Shown here: piece by piece, positions 1 to 12,200 of the stretch
How the letters are laid out: each line of letters begins with the position of its first letter
Position numbering within the stretch: the stretch's first letter is position 1
From: Edaphochlamys debaryana
Taxonomy: Eukaryota > Chlorophyta > Chlorophyceae > Chlamydomonadales
Assembly (NCBI GenBank): GCA_016858145.1
Contig: JAEHOE010000036.1
Location: 1-64,000 of the forward strand
Reading direction: 5' to 3'
DNA: 64,000 nucleotides
Program-made: the position numbers and the translations under genes
The notes under the pieces: generated by a model
Told to the model about the DNA's origin: nothing
Seen by the model: only the letters and a program-made list of their open reading frames with translations
Database searches by the model: none

Positions 1-222
1 GGGCGCGGGCGAATGGGAAAGCGAAGCGCTGGCCCGGCGCATCACCGCTCGTCGCCATCGCTCCCGCTCATGCCCAGCGTGGCAGCAGCACCGCGAGCGA
101 GGCAAGCACTTGGCTGTCCTGTACGGCTGGTCAGGGTTTCCGGCGCACGTGCTGCCCATGCGCCCACTCTTCCTGCCCGCTCCACCCCGTGCTGCGCGCC
201 CCGCCGCTCCCCCTGCCTCCAG

Positions 223-3200
223 GTTCCCCTGCTGGTCAAGGTCCGCACCGCCATGCACATGGGCTCGCTGGAGGGCCGGCGCGCGGCGGTGACGCAGCGG
301 CTCATGGCGCACAACGCACTGCTCATGTCGGCTCCCAGCACGGGTGGGGCGGGGTACGGGGTGGGGAAGGGCGGGGCGGGGTGGGGTGTGGGGGCTACGC
401 GGGGCTCGGACTGGGGACGGGTAGCCCCGGCATTTGCGGTCTGGCGGTCATCGCCTTTTAGTGTGCTCCCGCTAAGATCGAGGCCCTTCCCCGTCCTCCC
501 GCCCGCTCCCTTCCTCCGACCCCCCGCAGAGGACCTCTCCCCGCTGTCCGCCCAGCCCGAGAGCGAGTTCGTGTCTGACCTGGTGTCGCTCATTGCCGCG
601 GAGAGCGCCGTGCCCGAGCCCCTGCGCGCCCTGGCCCTGCGCGCCCTGGGCGTGCAGCTGCAGGACCGCGGCCGCCACGCCGCCATCATCGCCGCCATCA
701 ACTCGGGCGGCCAGAGCGGCTTCCTCTCGGTGCTGCTCCACCGCTCCATCGCCTCCCTCGTCGCCGCGTCAGCGGCGACCGACGCCGGCGAAGCCGCCCC
801 GCCGCCGCCGCAGCGGCGGCGGCGGCTCCGGCGGAGCCCCGGCGGGCGGCGGCAGCCGCCGCTGCAGCACCCGCCGCTGGCGTGGCGGCGGCGGCGGCGG
901 CGCCGCCGACGCACACGTACTCGCTCGAGTACGTGGAGTCGCTGCTGGTGCTGGTGCAGAGCCTGGTGACCAGCACCGCGGGCGGCACGGCGCTGGCGGA
1001 CGCGGGCGTGATCGCGGCGCTGATGCCGCTGCTGCGCTCGCGCGGGGCGGACCACGTGGGGCTGGTCACCAGCGCGGTGCGCGTGCTGGAGGGCTTCATC
1101 GACTTCAACACCGGCAACGCAGCCGCCGCCTTCGCCGAGTCCAACGGCCTCCACGAGCTCATCACGCGCCTCGCCTTCGAGGTCGGCGCGCCGCCCCCGT
1201 CGGCCTCGTCGGCGGCTGCCCCCTCCGGCTCCTGCTCCGGCGACGCTGCCGCGGCAGCGGCAGCGGCGCCTCCGGTGCCGCCAGCGGCGGCGGCTCCCTC
1301 CGCCGCCGAGGGCTGCCCGGCTCAGCAGCAGGTCGCGGCGGCGGCATCCGCCTCCGATACTTCCGACGCCGCCGCCGCCGCGACCGCCGCCAAGCTGCCG
1401 TACGCCCGTACCAGCCTCATCAAGTTCCTGCTGCTGCCTGGCGATGGCCTGCTTCTCGCCCAGGCTCCCGCCGCCGCGCGGCCGCCCGAGTCCGACATGG
1501 CGGCCCTGTACCGCTGCCTGGGCGTCGTGCTGTGCGACGGCGCGCGCTCGGCGGCTCCCTGGCTGGCCGCCTGTTTGCGCTGGCCGCGTCCGTTGTGTCC
1601 GACTGCCTGCACAGCGACCCGCTGCAGTACCGCCTGCTGGACGAGGCGGGGCTGCCGCAGGCGTACCTGGGGGCGGTCAAGGTGAGGGGGCGCCAGGGTG
1701 TGTGTGTGTGCAAGGGACTCTGGCAGAGTGAGGGGGGGGTGGGCGTGAGGGAGGCGTGTGGCGTTGAGGGCCGGCCAAGGGCACGGGCGGCCTGGGCCTT
1801 GGGACCAGCAGGAATCCGCTGTTTCCCCACCACCCTGCCATCCATCCCCTCAATCCTCTCGCCCGCCTTTTCTCCCTCCCCTCCCTCGCCCCCAGTCCGG
1901 CCTGCTCCCCAGCTCCGACGCCGTGTGCTCCCTGCCCGGCATGCTGGTGGCGCTGTGCCTCAACACGGGCGGCCTGGAGCGCGTGCGGCGGGCCGGGCGC
2001 TGGACTCGCTCATTCCCATATTCGCGGGCCGCAAGTACGCCAAGGCGCTGGCGGGTGACGCGGCGGTGATGGTGGGGGCGGGCCTGGAGGAGCTGTTCAG
2101 GTGAGGGGGAGGCGGGTGGGAGGGGGAGGGCTGTGTGTGTGGGGGCCGTTGTGCTTGGACGGGGTGCGGAGAGGGAGAGGGATGCGGAGGATCGGAGGAG
2201 AGGGGGCAGGGAAGGGTGGGAGGGGTGGGAGGTGGTGGGTCTGGGATGGAGATGGGGTCAGGAGGGTGTGTGAATGAAGGCGAGCCAGTGGCACGCACCG
2301 CTGTTTGACGCGTCCCGTGCTCTTGTGCCCTGCCTCCCTGCCCTGCTCCCTGCCAGGTTCACCCCCAGCCTGCGGCTCGAGGGTGTGGACATGGTGGTCA
2401 ACATGATCCGGGCGGTGTGCGTGCTGGGAGGTGAGGGGGGGGGGGAGGGACCGGGGCCAGGCTGGGGTGGGTCTGGGGAGGGCTTGTGAAATGTATTGCA
2501 GTTGGGGAGTCAGTCTAGGCACGAAGCGTGCGAGGGGCCGGCAGATTCGAGCAGGGCACGAAGTGTGCGGGGAGAGCTCTTTGCAGGGCGCAGGCGAAGG
2601 GTGTCAGGAGCGGGGCGCTGCTCACTGGGGGGCTGATGCGTGGCTGTGCTCTCCTGCAGGCGACGAGCAGGCAACCAAGGAGGCCGAGGAGCAGACGGCG
2701 GCGGTACAGAAGGCGGCGGCCGAGGCCGCTGAGGCCGCTGCTGCCGCTGCAGCGGCACCGGCCGCCGCTGAGCCCATGGACACGGACGCTCCTGCCGCCG
2801 CCGCCCCGGCTGCCGATGCGCCCGCCGCCGCTGCCGCTGAAGGCGGCGCCGCCGCCGCCGCTGCCGCCGCCCCGCCGGGCGATGCGCCAGCGGAGCCGGC
2901 GCCAGCTGCCGCCGCCGGCGAGGACGCAGGCGCGGCTCAGGCGATGGATCTGGACGATGCCGCCGCTGCCCGGCCGCCGCGGCAGAGCCGCCCGCTCCCG
3001 CGGCCGCTGCCGCGGCCGCCCCGGCGGCGGCGGAGCCGCCGCCGCCCGCGCCCTTCGACTTCACGCCCGTGTTGGCGGAGGCTGCCTCCGTCAAGGACTC
3101 GGACCCGTTCCTGACGGAGGCCCTGTCCCACGTGACGCGGATGCTGGAGGGCCTGGCGGCGCACCCCGAGACGAGCCGCCTGCTGGTGGAGCGCGGCCTG

Positions 3201-6200
3201 ATCGACCTGCTCCTGCGCCTCAACCACCTGCCCCGCCTCTCCTTCACCTTTGCCTTCTCCAGCTCCTCCCACCCGCTGCTCTCGGTCGCGCGCGCGCTCG
3301 TGCCCAACCACGCCACCGCCGCCGCCGACAAGACCACGGCCGCTCTGCGGGTGGGGCGCGGCGCTGGGGGGGGCAGGGCAGGTTACCGTTACCCGAACCG
3401 CAACCCCCGCGTGGCCCTTGACCCTTACTCCCTGACCTGTTCCACTGCTGCCATACTTGGCTTTTATGCTTCCTAGGCCAACCATAACCCTGACATGTGC
3501 ACGCGACGGCAGCTGCTGCAAACCATTGAGGCCGGAGGCCTCTCTGGAAGGACCAAGACCCAGCCATCACTAAGCCCATCACCACTCCCGCCCTGCCTCC
3601 TCCTCTCCCTCCCTTACCACAGGCTGCGCTGCCCGCGGCGCTGGCCCGCGCCGCCAGCCTGGGCCCGGGCGTGTGCGTGCCCGCGCTGCCCCCGCAGGAG
3701 CGGGCCGCCTACCTCAAGGCCGTGTCCGCCACCTCGGGCCTCATCACCCTCGCCTCCGTGGTGGCACGCACCTCCACCGCCATGCTGCAGCAGCTCGCAA
3801 CCGTGCCGCCGGCGGCGGCGGCTGCTGCGCCGCCAGCGGCGCCAGCGGCGGCGGAGGCTGCCATGGAGGGGGACGCGCCCGCCGCCGCCGGCGACGCCGC
3901 GGCTGCCCAGGAGGGCGAGGCGGGTGCGGCCAAGGAGGGAGGCGCACCAGCGGAGGCGGACGCTTCTGCGGCGGCGACGGCAGCGGCCGAGCTGGATGCG
4001 GAGCCGGTGTTGGTGCTGCTGGGTCGGCTGGAGCGGGCGCTGATGGCTCAGGCTGACGTGGCGGATGCGTGGGCCATGCAGCGGGCGGAGGCGGACAAGG
4101 ACAAGCCGGCGGCGGCGGGTGAGGCGGGAGGAAGGAACGGTCGGCGGGGACTTGAAGGGGAGTGGGACGGGGCGGCTGAGGGTCGGGCGGGGTGGCCGAG
4201 AGGACGCGAGGGGACGAGGCGTGATGCTGAGATGTTGCCATGTCTGCTTTCCGCAGACGCAAGCGCTGCCACCGACGGCCCCGCCGCAATGGCCACGGAC
4301 GCTCCGTCGGGCTCCGGTGCCGCCGCCAGCGGCGCTGCACCTGCCGCCGCTGCCGATGCCCCCGCTGCCGGCGGCGCTGCCGCCGCCGCCAGCGGCGCTG
4401 CCACCCCCGCCGCCGTCTCTCCGTCGACGGCGACGACGCCGCCGTCACCGACGCCGACGGCGGCGCGGCCGCGGCTCCACTCGCCAACGGCGACGGCCGC
4501 CGCCGCCGCCGGGGCCGCCGCCGCCGCCGGCAAGTCCCGCCGCACGCCCGAGGAGCTGTCCCACGACGTGCTGCACCACTCGCTGCTAGCCATCCGCACC
4601 TTCTACGTCGCGGTGGCCAAGGCGGTGCACACCTCCTCCCGGCGGACCGGCCGGCCGCGAGGACCCCGCTGCGGCGCTGCCGTCCCTGGGCATGCGGGCA
4701 TCGGCGCTGTGCCTGGCGGTCAACCTCAAGGTGGGGCGGCGGTGGGAGTGCGGGGTGGGGGTGGAGGGAGCGGTGGTGTTTGTTAGGGGAGGTTTGGGCG
4801 GAGCCACCAGGGTGCCCAGGGGTTAGAGCATGCTGGAGCTTTCCTACCGCTCCAGCCTCCCCTTTCTACCCTCGTCCCTGTTTGCGGCATACCACTCAAC
4901 CGCTCGCACCAGCCGTTTTCCCTAATCCCTCGATTCTTCGTCGCTCCGTGTCCCCCACAGGGCAACCTGGACCAGGAGCTGCCGCTGACGTCGCCGCCGG
5001 CCGCCGCTGCCGCCGCCTCCGCCGAGCCCGAGGCCATGGCCGTCGACGAGGGGCCGGCGGCCTCGCAGGCGGCGGCTGTGCCGCCCAACCGCCGCGCTGT
5101 GCACCTACAGCGGTGAGCAGCAGTGCGGCTGGGCCGGGGTCACTTTCCCTGACGCCCTCCAACTCACGACCATCCCCTGACGCCCTCTTCTCACCACCCC
5201 GCCCTGCCTGCACTTCCCCCGCTCCCCCCACAGCCTGGCCGACGAGGCCTACCACCTGCTCCTGGACTCCCGCCGCCGCTCCTGCCACGTACTGCTGCTC
5301 AACTACTTCGCCGGCATCGGGGGGCTGCAGTCCCTGGGCCGCCGCTTCGAGGCAGGCAGCGGCCAACATGTGGGCAGTGCTGGACGCACAGGCGGCGGCC
5401 AAGGCCGCGGCGCCGGTGCCCGCGGCGGAGCCCGCAGAGGCGGCGCCGGCGGCGGCAGCGGCTCCGCCGCCAGCGGCGGCGCCTCCGGCGGCGGCGGCTG
5501 CCGCCGCCCAGCCTGCGGAGCCGGCTCCGCCGGCCGCTGGCGCCGCCGCGGCGCACGACGCACCCATGGCCGAGGGCGCCGCCGCCGCCGCTGACCCCCC
5601 GCCGCCGCCGCTGGCGGTGACGCGGCGGCGGCGGCCGGCCGCCCGCCGGTGGACCCGACCGCCGCCGCCGCCGTGACGCTCTCTGCGCGCGCCTCCGCCA
5701 GCGCCGTGTCCTCCGTCGTGCGGCGTGACCCCGTGACGGTGGCCGAGAAGTGTCTTTCGGCCTACCTGGCCGTGTTTGAGCAGCTGTCCAACGCGGGGAC
5801 CATCTTCTCCACGCCCCAGGCCTCCGTGCTCCTGGGCACCGGCCTGCCCACTGCCGCCGGGGAGGCCATGCTGGACCAGGTGCGGTAGGGGGCCGTGGCG
5901 AGCCGACGTTCGTCAGCTTGGCGTAGATGCGTAGATGAGGCCAGAATAGCCAGCAGCACGCTGCTTCGGGGCTCTAGCCCTCCTTGACGGCATGCGCATC
6001 TCTCCTGTCCTCCCCCTCCATCCCTCTCCTCCTCCCTTCCCCCCTGTCAGGTCAAGGACCCGGTGGATCTGGTCAAGGCCATCCACGCCAACATCCTGGC
6101 CGCCGTGCTGCCCGTGTGGCGCCACCCGCAGCTGCCCGCCTGCGCGCCCTCCCTGGTGGCCTCGCTCGTCGGCATCCTGCGCGTGTGCGCCGAGGGCACC

Positions 6201-9200
6201 TCGGCGGCCGCCGCCGTCATGCTGCGCGCGGGCGGCGGCGGCCGCAGCGGCCTGGCGGGGGCGCTGGGGCGGCCTGCGTTCGCCCCGGATGCAGCCCTTG
6301 TGCAGACTATCGTGGAGATGGGGTTCAGCGCGGCGCGCGCGGAGGAGGCGATCCGGCGTGTGGGCGCCAACAGCGTGGAGGCGGCTATGGAGTGGCTGGT
6401 CATGCACCCCGAGGAGCCGGGTGGGTGGGGTTTGTGGGTGGATGGTGGGGTGGGGTGGGGTTGAGGGGGGCAGGGGGGGAACGAGGCAGGGAGGGCGGCA
6501 GGTGGGCAACGAGGATGAGAACTGGGAGGCAAGTGCCGAAGGGATGTGGTGGCGAGACTTACCGGCGTGCCCCTATCCTATCCGTTCTCCCCACAGCGCC
6601 CGCTCCCGCGGCGGCAGCTGCCGGAGCCAGAGCCGGCGCAGCTGCCGGCGGCGCCGCGGCAGGCGCTAGCGGCGCCGCCGCCCCGCCGCCGCAGGACGAC
6701 GACACCGTGCTCGGCGCCACTCTGGGAGCAGCCCTGGCCGCGATTGAGGAGCGGCCGGCGGACCTGCACCCACCCACCTGGCAGCCGCGCTCCGCCGCCG
6801 CTGCCGCCGCCGAGCCAGCCGCCGCCGCCACCTCCGCCGACGGCCCGTCCACCTCCGCCGCGGCGCCTGCCGCCGCCGCCGGCTCTTCCGCCGGCGCGGT
6901 CCCCGGGCCCCAGCAGCTGGTGGAGGGGGCGCTGGCCATCCTGGCCCGCTCCTCCGCCTCCCACCTCGAGCCTCTCCGACCTGCTCTTCACTCTGGCGTC
7001 GCGCGACAGCGGCCGCGAGCGCAGCCTGGTGGTTTCGGAGCTCCTGGGTGCGCTGGATCGTGCCGCCAAGGCCCGCGGCCTGCCGTCCGCCGCCGCCGGA
7101 TCTGGTTCTGGATCTGGATCTGAGGGCCCGTCCACGTCGGCGGCGCCCGCAACCGCCACCGGCGAGGCGGTCGGCGTCGACGTCGGCGCCGTCGGTAGAC
7201 GCCGACAAGGCGCTCCTGGCGGCGGCGCGGCTGCTGCTGCTGCTGCTCACGCGGGACGGTCCCAGTGTGGAGGCCGCCTCCAAGGCCGGCGCGGGTGCCC
7301 TGGCCCTGGGTCTACTGGAGGCCTGCTCAAGGGCTATCAGGAGAGGCTGGCGGCGCTGCCGCCGGTGGCGGCGGCGGCTGGCAAGGCGGCGGCGGAGGCG
7401 GGCAAGGGCGGAGAAGGAGAAGGAGGGCGAGAAGGAGAAGGCGGCGCCGACGGAGGAGGAGCTGGAGGGCCTGCGCGTGCCCGTGTGGGCGGAGGCGCTG
7501 CTGCTGGTGCTGGAGATCCTGTCCTCCACGGCGCCCCGGCGGCAGGAGCAGGCGGCGGCGGGCAGCTGCAGGCCGCGGCGGGCGCCACGGCCGGCCGCGG
7601 CCCCTGCTCCGGGCGGCCGCGGCCGAGCCCGCAGCGGCAGCTGCTGCTGCCGCCGCCCCGGCCGAAGTCGCCGCCCCCGCTGCCCCCGCCGCTGCTGCCG
7701 AGGCTCCCCGCCTCCGCCGCTACGCCTGCGCCGGCCGCTGCCGCTGCAGCCACCGACGCGGGCCGCAGCTCCCACGCCCGCCCCCGCGGCCGCGCCCGCT
7801 CCGGCCGCTCGTGCTCCCACGGGACCCGCCGGCTCGCTGCCCATCCCGCCCCGCCCTCAGCCGAGGCCCTGGCCGCCTGGCGCCCCTGCGGCCTGCTGAG
7901 CGAGGAGGAGCAGGCCCGCGGCATGCGCGTGTGCACGGCCCTGCTGGCGGCGCTGCAGGCGCACGGCGAACCGCTGGTGCCCGCCGCTGCGGCTGGCGGC
8001 GGCGCCCAGTGAGGAGATGCAGCCCTCGCCCTCCTCCGCAACGCAGGCAGTGCTGCAGCTGCTGGCACGGCTCACGCGGCGCCACGCCAACGCGGCGGCG
8101 GTGAGTGCGAACAGAGAATTTACACGGTGATATTCCAGCGTCTCTCTGCAGGCCCGGACGGGTCACCCCTTGTAGATTGGGTGTTGCCGTGACCAGAGGT
8201 CGGGCTTGGGTCAGCTCACCCCCTAACCTACCTCCCCGTTCTCCTTGCAGGCCGCCGCCGCCGGCGTGCCGCGGCTGATGCTGCGCCTGCCCGCGTCCTG
8301 CCTGCTGCCCAACCCCGCACGGCACGAGCCCTTCATGCTGGCCGTGCTGCGCCACGTGCTGGAGGACCCCGCCACGCTGGGGGGGTGGATGGAGAGCGAG
8401 CTGCGCAACTACTTCGCCATGCGGGCGCGCGGCGCGGCCAACCTGTTCGGCATCCCGCGCCAGCAGGTGAGGGGCTGTGGTGTGCTCGGACGCTTTGTCA
8501 GTACAGGTTGGGGTTGTATGGGGCATGGAGAGGTACGGTAGTGGAAGCTGGAGCGGAGCTGGCCCGAGGAGATACGGCCCTGCAAAGGTGCAGGCTAAGC
8601 GAGAGGGCAGGCGAGAGGGTTGCGGGCTCCGTTGTGGCCAGAGCCGCAAGGCCGAGTCGGGGATTGGGGCCTCCTGTCCCACGCTTCTGAACCCTGTTTG
8701 TCCTGCCGCCCTCCTTCCCTCCTCCGCAGAACCGCAGCGACGCCGTTGTGTCCATGGCCACCTTCCTGTCCTCCACATCGCGCCTTCTCAACAGGTGCGG
8801 CGGGGCGGGGGCGCTCAGCAACCCAGCTCTTCTGCCCCTGCTTGGCTGTCGGTCCCGCGTGCCAGTGCTGGCGCCCGCCCAGGGCGTAAGCCTTGCGACT
8901 GAGCTGCGTGTAGGCAGCGGCGGGCTCTACAGAAGGAGCTACTTGCCTTGCCAGCTGTCACATTGACACTCTTCCCGCCTTGTTGCACCCTCAACGCCCC
9001 CGCCCAGGGACCCCTACGTGTTCCTGGACGTTGTGTCCCGCTGCTGCTCCATGGACCCCAACTCGCCCCTGGTGCGCCTCAAGACGGGGCCCACGCCAGC
9101 GGCGGCGGCGGCGGCAGGACAGCCCGCCAGCGCCACCGCCGAGGGCGCGGCTGGCGGCCCCGCTGCCATGGACCTGACGCCGGTGCCGTCGGACAGCACC

Positions 9201-12200
9201 GCCGCCGCCGTCGCAGCCATGGCCGCCGGCGGCAGCGGCGGCGACCAGGTGCCCAAGACGCCGGCGCCCAACGCTGGCGGCGCCGCTGCGCCGCCGGGCA
9301 CCACCGTCGCCACCGCCAAGGTCACACGCAAGTCCGTGCCGGCCAGCTTCGTTGACGTCATCGACGCTCTCGTGGATGTGGTCATGTCGTACAAGGGCCC
9401 GCCGGCGCCTCCGCCAGCGCCGCCGGCTGCTGCTGCTGCCCCCGCCGCCGCCGCCGCCGCCGGCGAGTCCATGGACGTCGACGCTGCCGCCGCCGCTGCC
9501 CCGGCGGTGCCTGCCGAGGCTGGCAGCTCTGCCGCACCGGCTGCTGCCGCCGCCGCCGCTTCCCCAACGGCGGCGGCGCCTGGCGCCGCTGCCGCCGCCG
9601 CCGTCAGCACGGCCGAGGCGGAGGCCCAGCTGCAGGAGCTGCTCAAGAAGTCCTCCGAGTCTGTCATGCAGCGCCTGGCGCTCCGCTTCCTCACCGAGTT
9701 CTCCCTCCTGTTCAGCCCCACCGTGGGCCTGCTGCTCAAGCGCGACGAGCAGCTCGCCGGGGCCGCCGCCGCAGCTGCCGCCGCCGCCGAGGCCGCCACG
9801 CCCGCCGCCGCCAAGCCGCCGGCCGCCGCCGCCAAGGAGGCGCGCGACAAGGACGGTTCCGGCCACGACAAGGACACGCACGGCAAGGACAAGGACAAGG
9901 AGAAGGGTCAGGACAAGGAGGCCCACGGCAAGGGCAAGGACCGTGACCGGCACGGGCACGGCAAGGGCGGCGAGGCCGAGGCCAAGACGCCGCACCCCCG
10001 CGGCCGCGGCGGCAAGGACAAGGCCGACAAGGGCGAAAAGGACAAGGACAAGGAGGAGCGAGCCACGACGGCCAAGAAGGGCGACAAGGCATCCGAGAAG
10101 GCCTCTGAGAAGGCGGACAAGTCCGCCGGCTCCGACGCCAAGGAGGCCAAGGACCAGGCAGGCGCGTCGCCCCAGGCCCCGGCCGCCCATGTGGCCCACC
10201 GCGCGGGCGCGCTGCTGCGTCAGCTCATCCACGTGCACCTGCTGGCGGGGGGCGAGCAGGCGGCCGGCGGTGCGGGCCGCAGCGGCGCCCCCCCGCTGGC
10301 GGACAAGGTCGGGGAGCTGCTGCAGGTGAGCGGCTGGCGAACGGACAGAGGGGCAGGAGGGCTGGGGAAGCGGGCCATGGGCTTGTACTCAGAAGGGTCT
10401 GCCTTGACCCTGCCTGGGGCCGCGCATTGCTCAGGGGCCAGCTCAACGTTGCCACCTTTGGGGCCTCGACGCCTCCTGCCCCAGCCGCCTGACCCGCCCC
10501 CTCCCCCCCCGACCTCACCCCGCAATCTCCGCCCCTCCGCCCCTTCGCCCCCTCCCCCCCTACCCAAACAGGCCATCTGCGTCCGCTCCGTGGAGGGCCG
10601 CCGCCGCATCGTGACGGAGCTGGTGGCCTCCCTGGCGCTGTCCCAGATGTCCCCCGGCGCCATCGACCCCGCGCACCAGGACCTCATCCTCAAGCCCCTG
10701 CCCGGCATGCCCACCGGGCCCGACGGGCCCTACGTCCCCTGCCACCTCTTCCCGCCGCCCGTCAAGGTAGGGTAGGGTCCAAGGCGTGTGGGCGTATCCC
10801 ACTCGCGTGACTTGGCTCTGTTCGTGCGCTCGTTGTCTCTGGCATGGCATGATTCCCGGGTGGTGTCGAGCCGTCCGTGCATGCGCGCATGCTCGTCTTG
10901 CCTCAGGGATGCTGTGTGCCCCCGCATCTCGCCTGCCATTGCCCTCGTCTCACCAGCCCCAAGCCCCCAACCCCCTTCCACTTCTTCCCTCGCTCCCTCG
11001 TGTTTCCTCTCCTCTCCCGGCTTCCTCTCACCCCTCCTGTCCTCCCGCCCCCAGGTCCACGCCCTGGTGGCGCTGGTGGGCAGCCTGGTGGAGTCATCCG
11101 CCGCCGCCGCCGAGCCGCGGCGGCAGCCGGGGGGCCAGGCGCCGGGCACCATCAGCACCGAGATCGTGCGCACCATGCGCGAGGCGGGCATGGTGCGGGC
11201 GCTCACGGGCGCACTGCGCTGCGTCAACGCAGACCACCCGCGCGCGCAGGCGGCCATCCAGGTGCGGGCGGCGGGGGCCTGGGGGCCGCGAGCGGGGAGG
11301 CAGACGGAATGGCCGTTGCTTGGGCCGTTGCTGCGGAGAGCCTGGAGCCGGTCAAGGCTGTGCGTGTCTTGCTGACGGCCCCTAACTGTCTCCGCCCCCT
11401 TTCCGCCCCCGACTTTCTTACCCTCTTCTCTCTTCCACGTCTCTCCGCCAGGCCATTCTGCGGCCGCTGGAGCTGCTGACGCGCAACGCCGCCTCCTGGG
11501 CCCCGCGTATCGCCGCGGCCATGGCGGCGGCGGCGGCCGCAGCGGCGGCCCGGGGCGGAGCGGGGCGGCAGCCGGGAGGTGAGCCTGACGCATCCGAGCT
11601 AGGCTGCCCCTGGCGGTTGCAGCCGACGATTATGCCCTCACCTGCCCCACCCTTGAACTGCCCTTGGTCCCTCAGCTGGTGCCGCGGCCGACGCCGCAGA
11701 CGATGAGACCCGGGCGGAGGCGGGCCCTGCGGCGCTCCGGGCTATGGGCCGCCGGCGCGGGGGCCGTGACCACGTGAGTCGGATGCCGTTTGAGCCCTGG
11801 AAAGGGCCCGGCCACCCGCTCTCCGCCTCGCCATCCTGGCCGCATGCTGATTGCTAGCGCTAGCTGGACTTCCCCTCCCCCAGCGTGCCCACCCACGCAA
11901 CCCTGCCGTACTGATCTCCGTACGCCTACCGCACACCTGCCGTACAGATGGTGGACATGCTCATCCGCGGCATCGACCAGGCCATGGAGGATATGGGCGT
12001 CCCGGGCGGGTCCAGCGAGGAGGAGGACGAGGACGGCGCGGGCGGCGGCGGCGCGGGGGGCCGCCGCGGCCGGCGGCGCCACATCGGCCGCGTTGTCGGG
12101 GACGACGAGGGCGATGAGGAGGGGTTCGATGATGATGACGACCTGGATGGCATGGACGAGGACGATGATGAGGACGACGAGGACGAGGAGGGGGAGGAGG

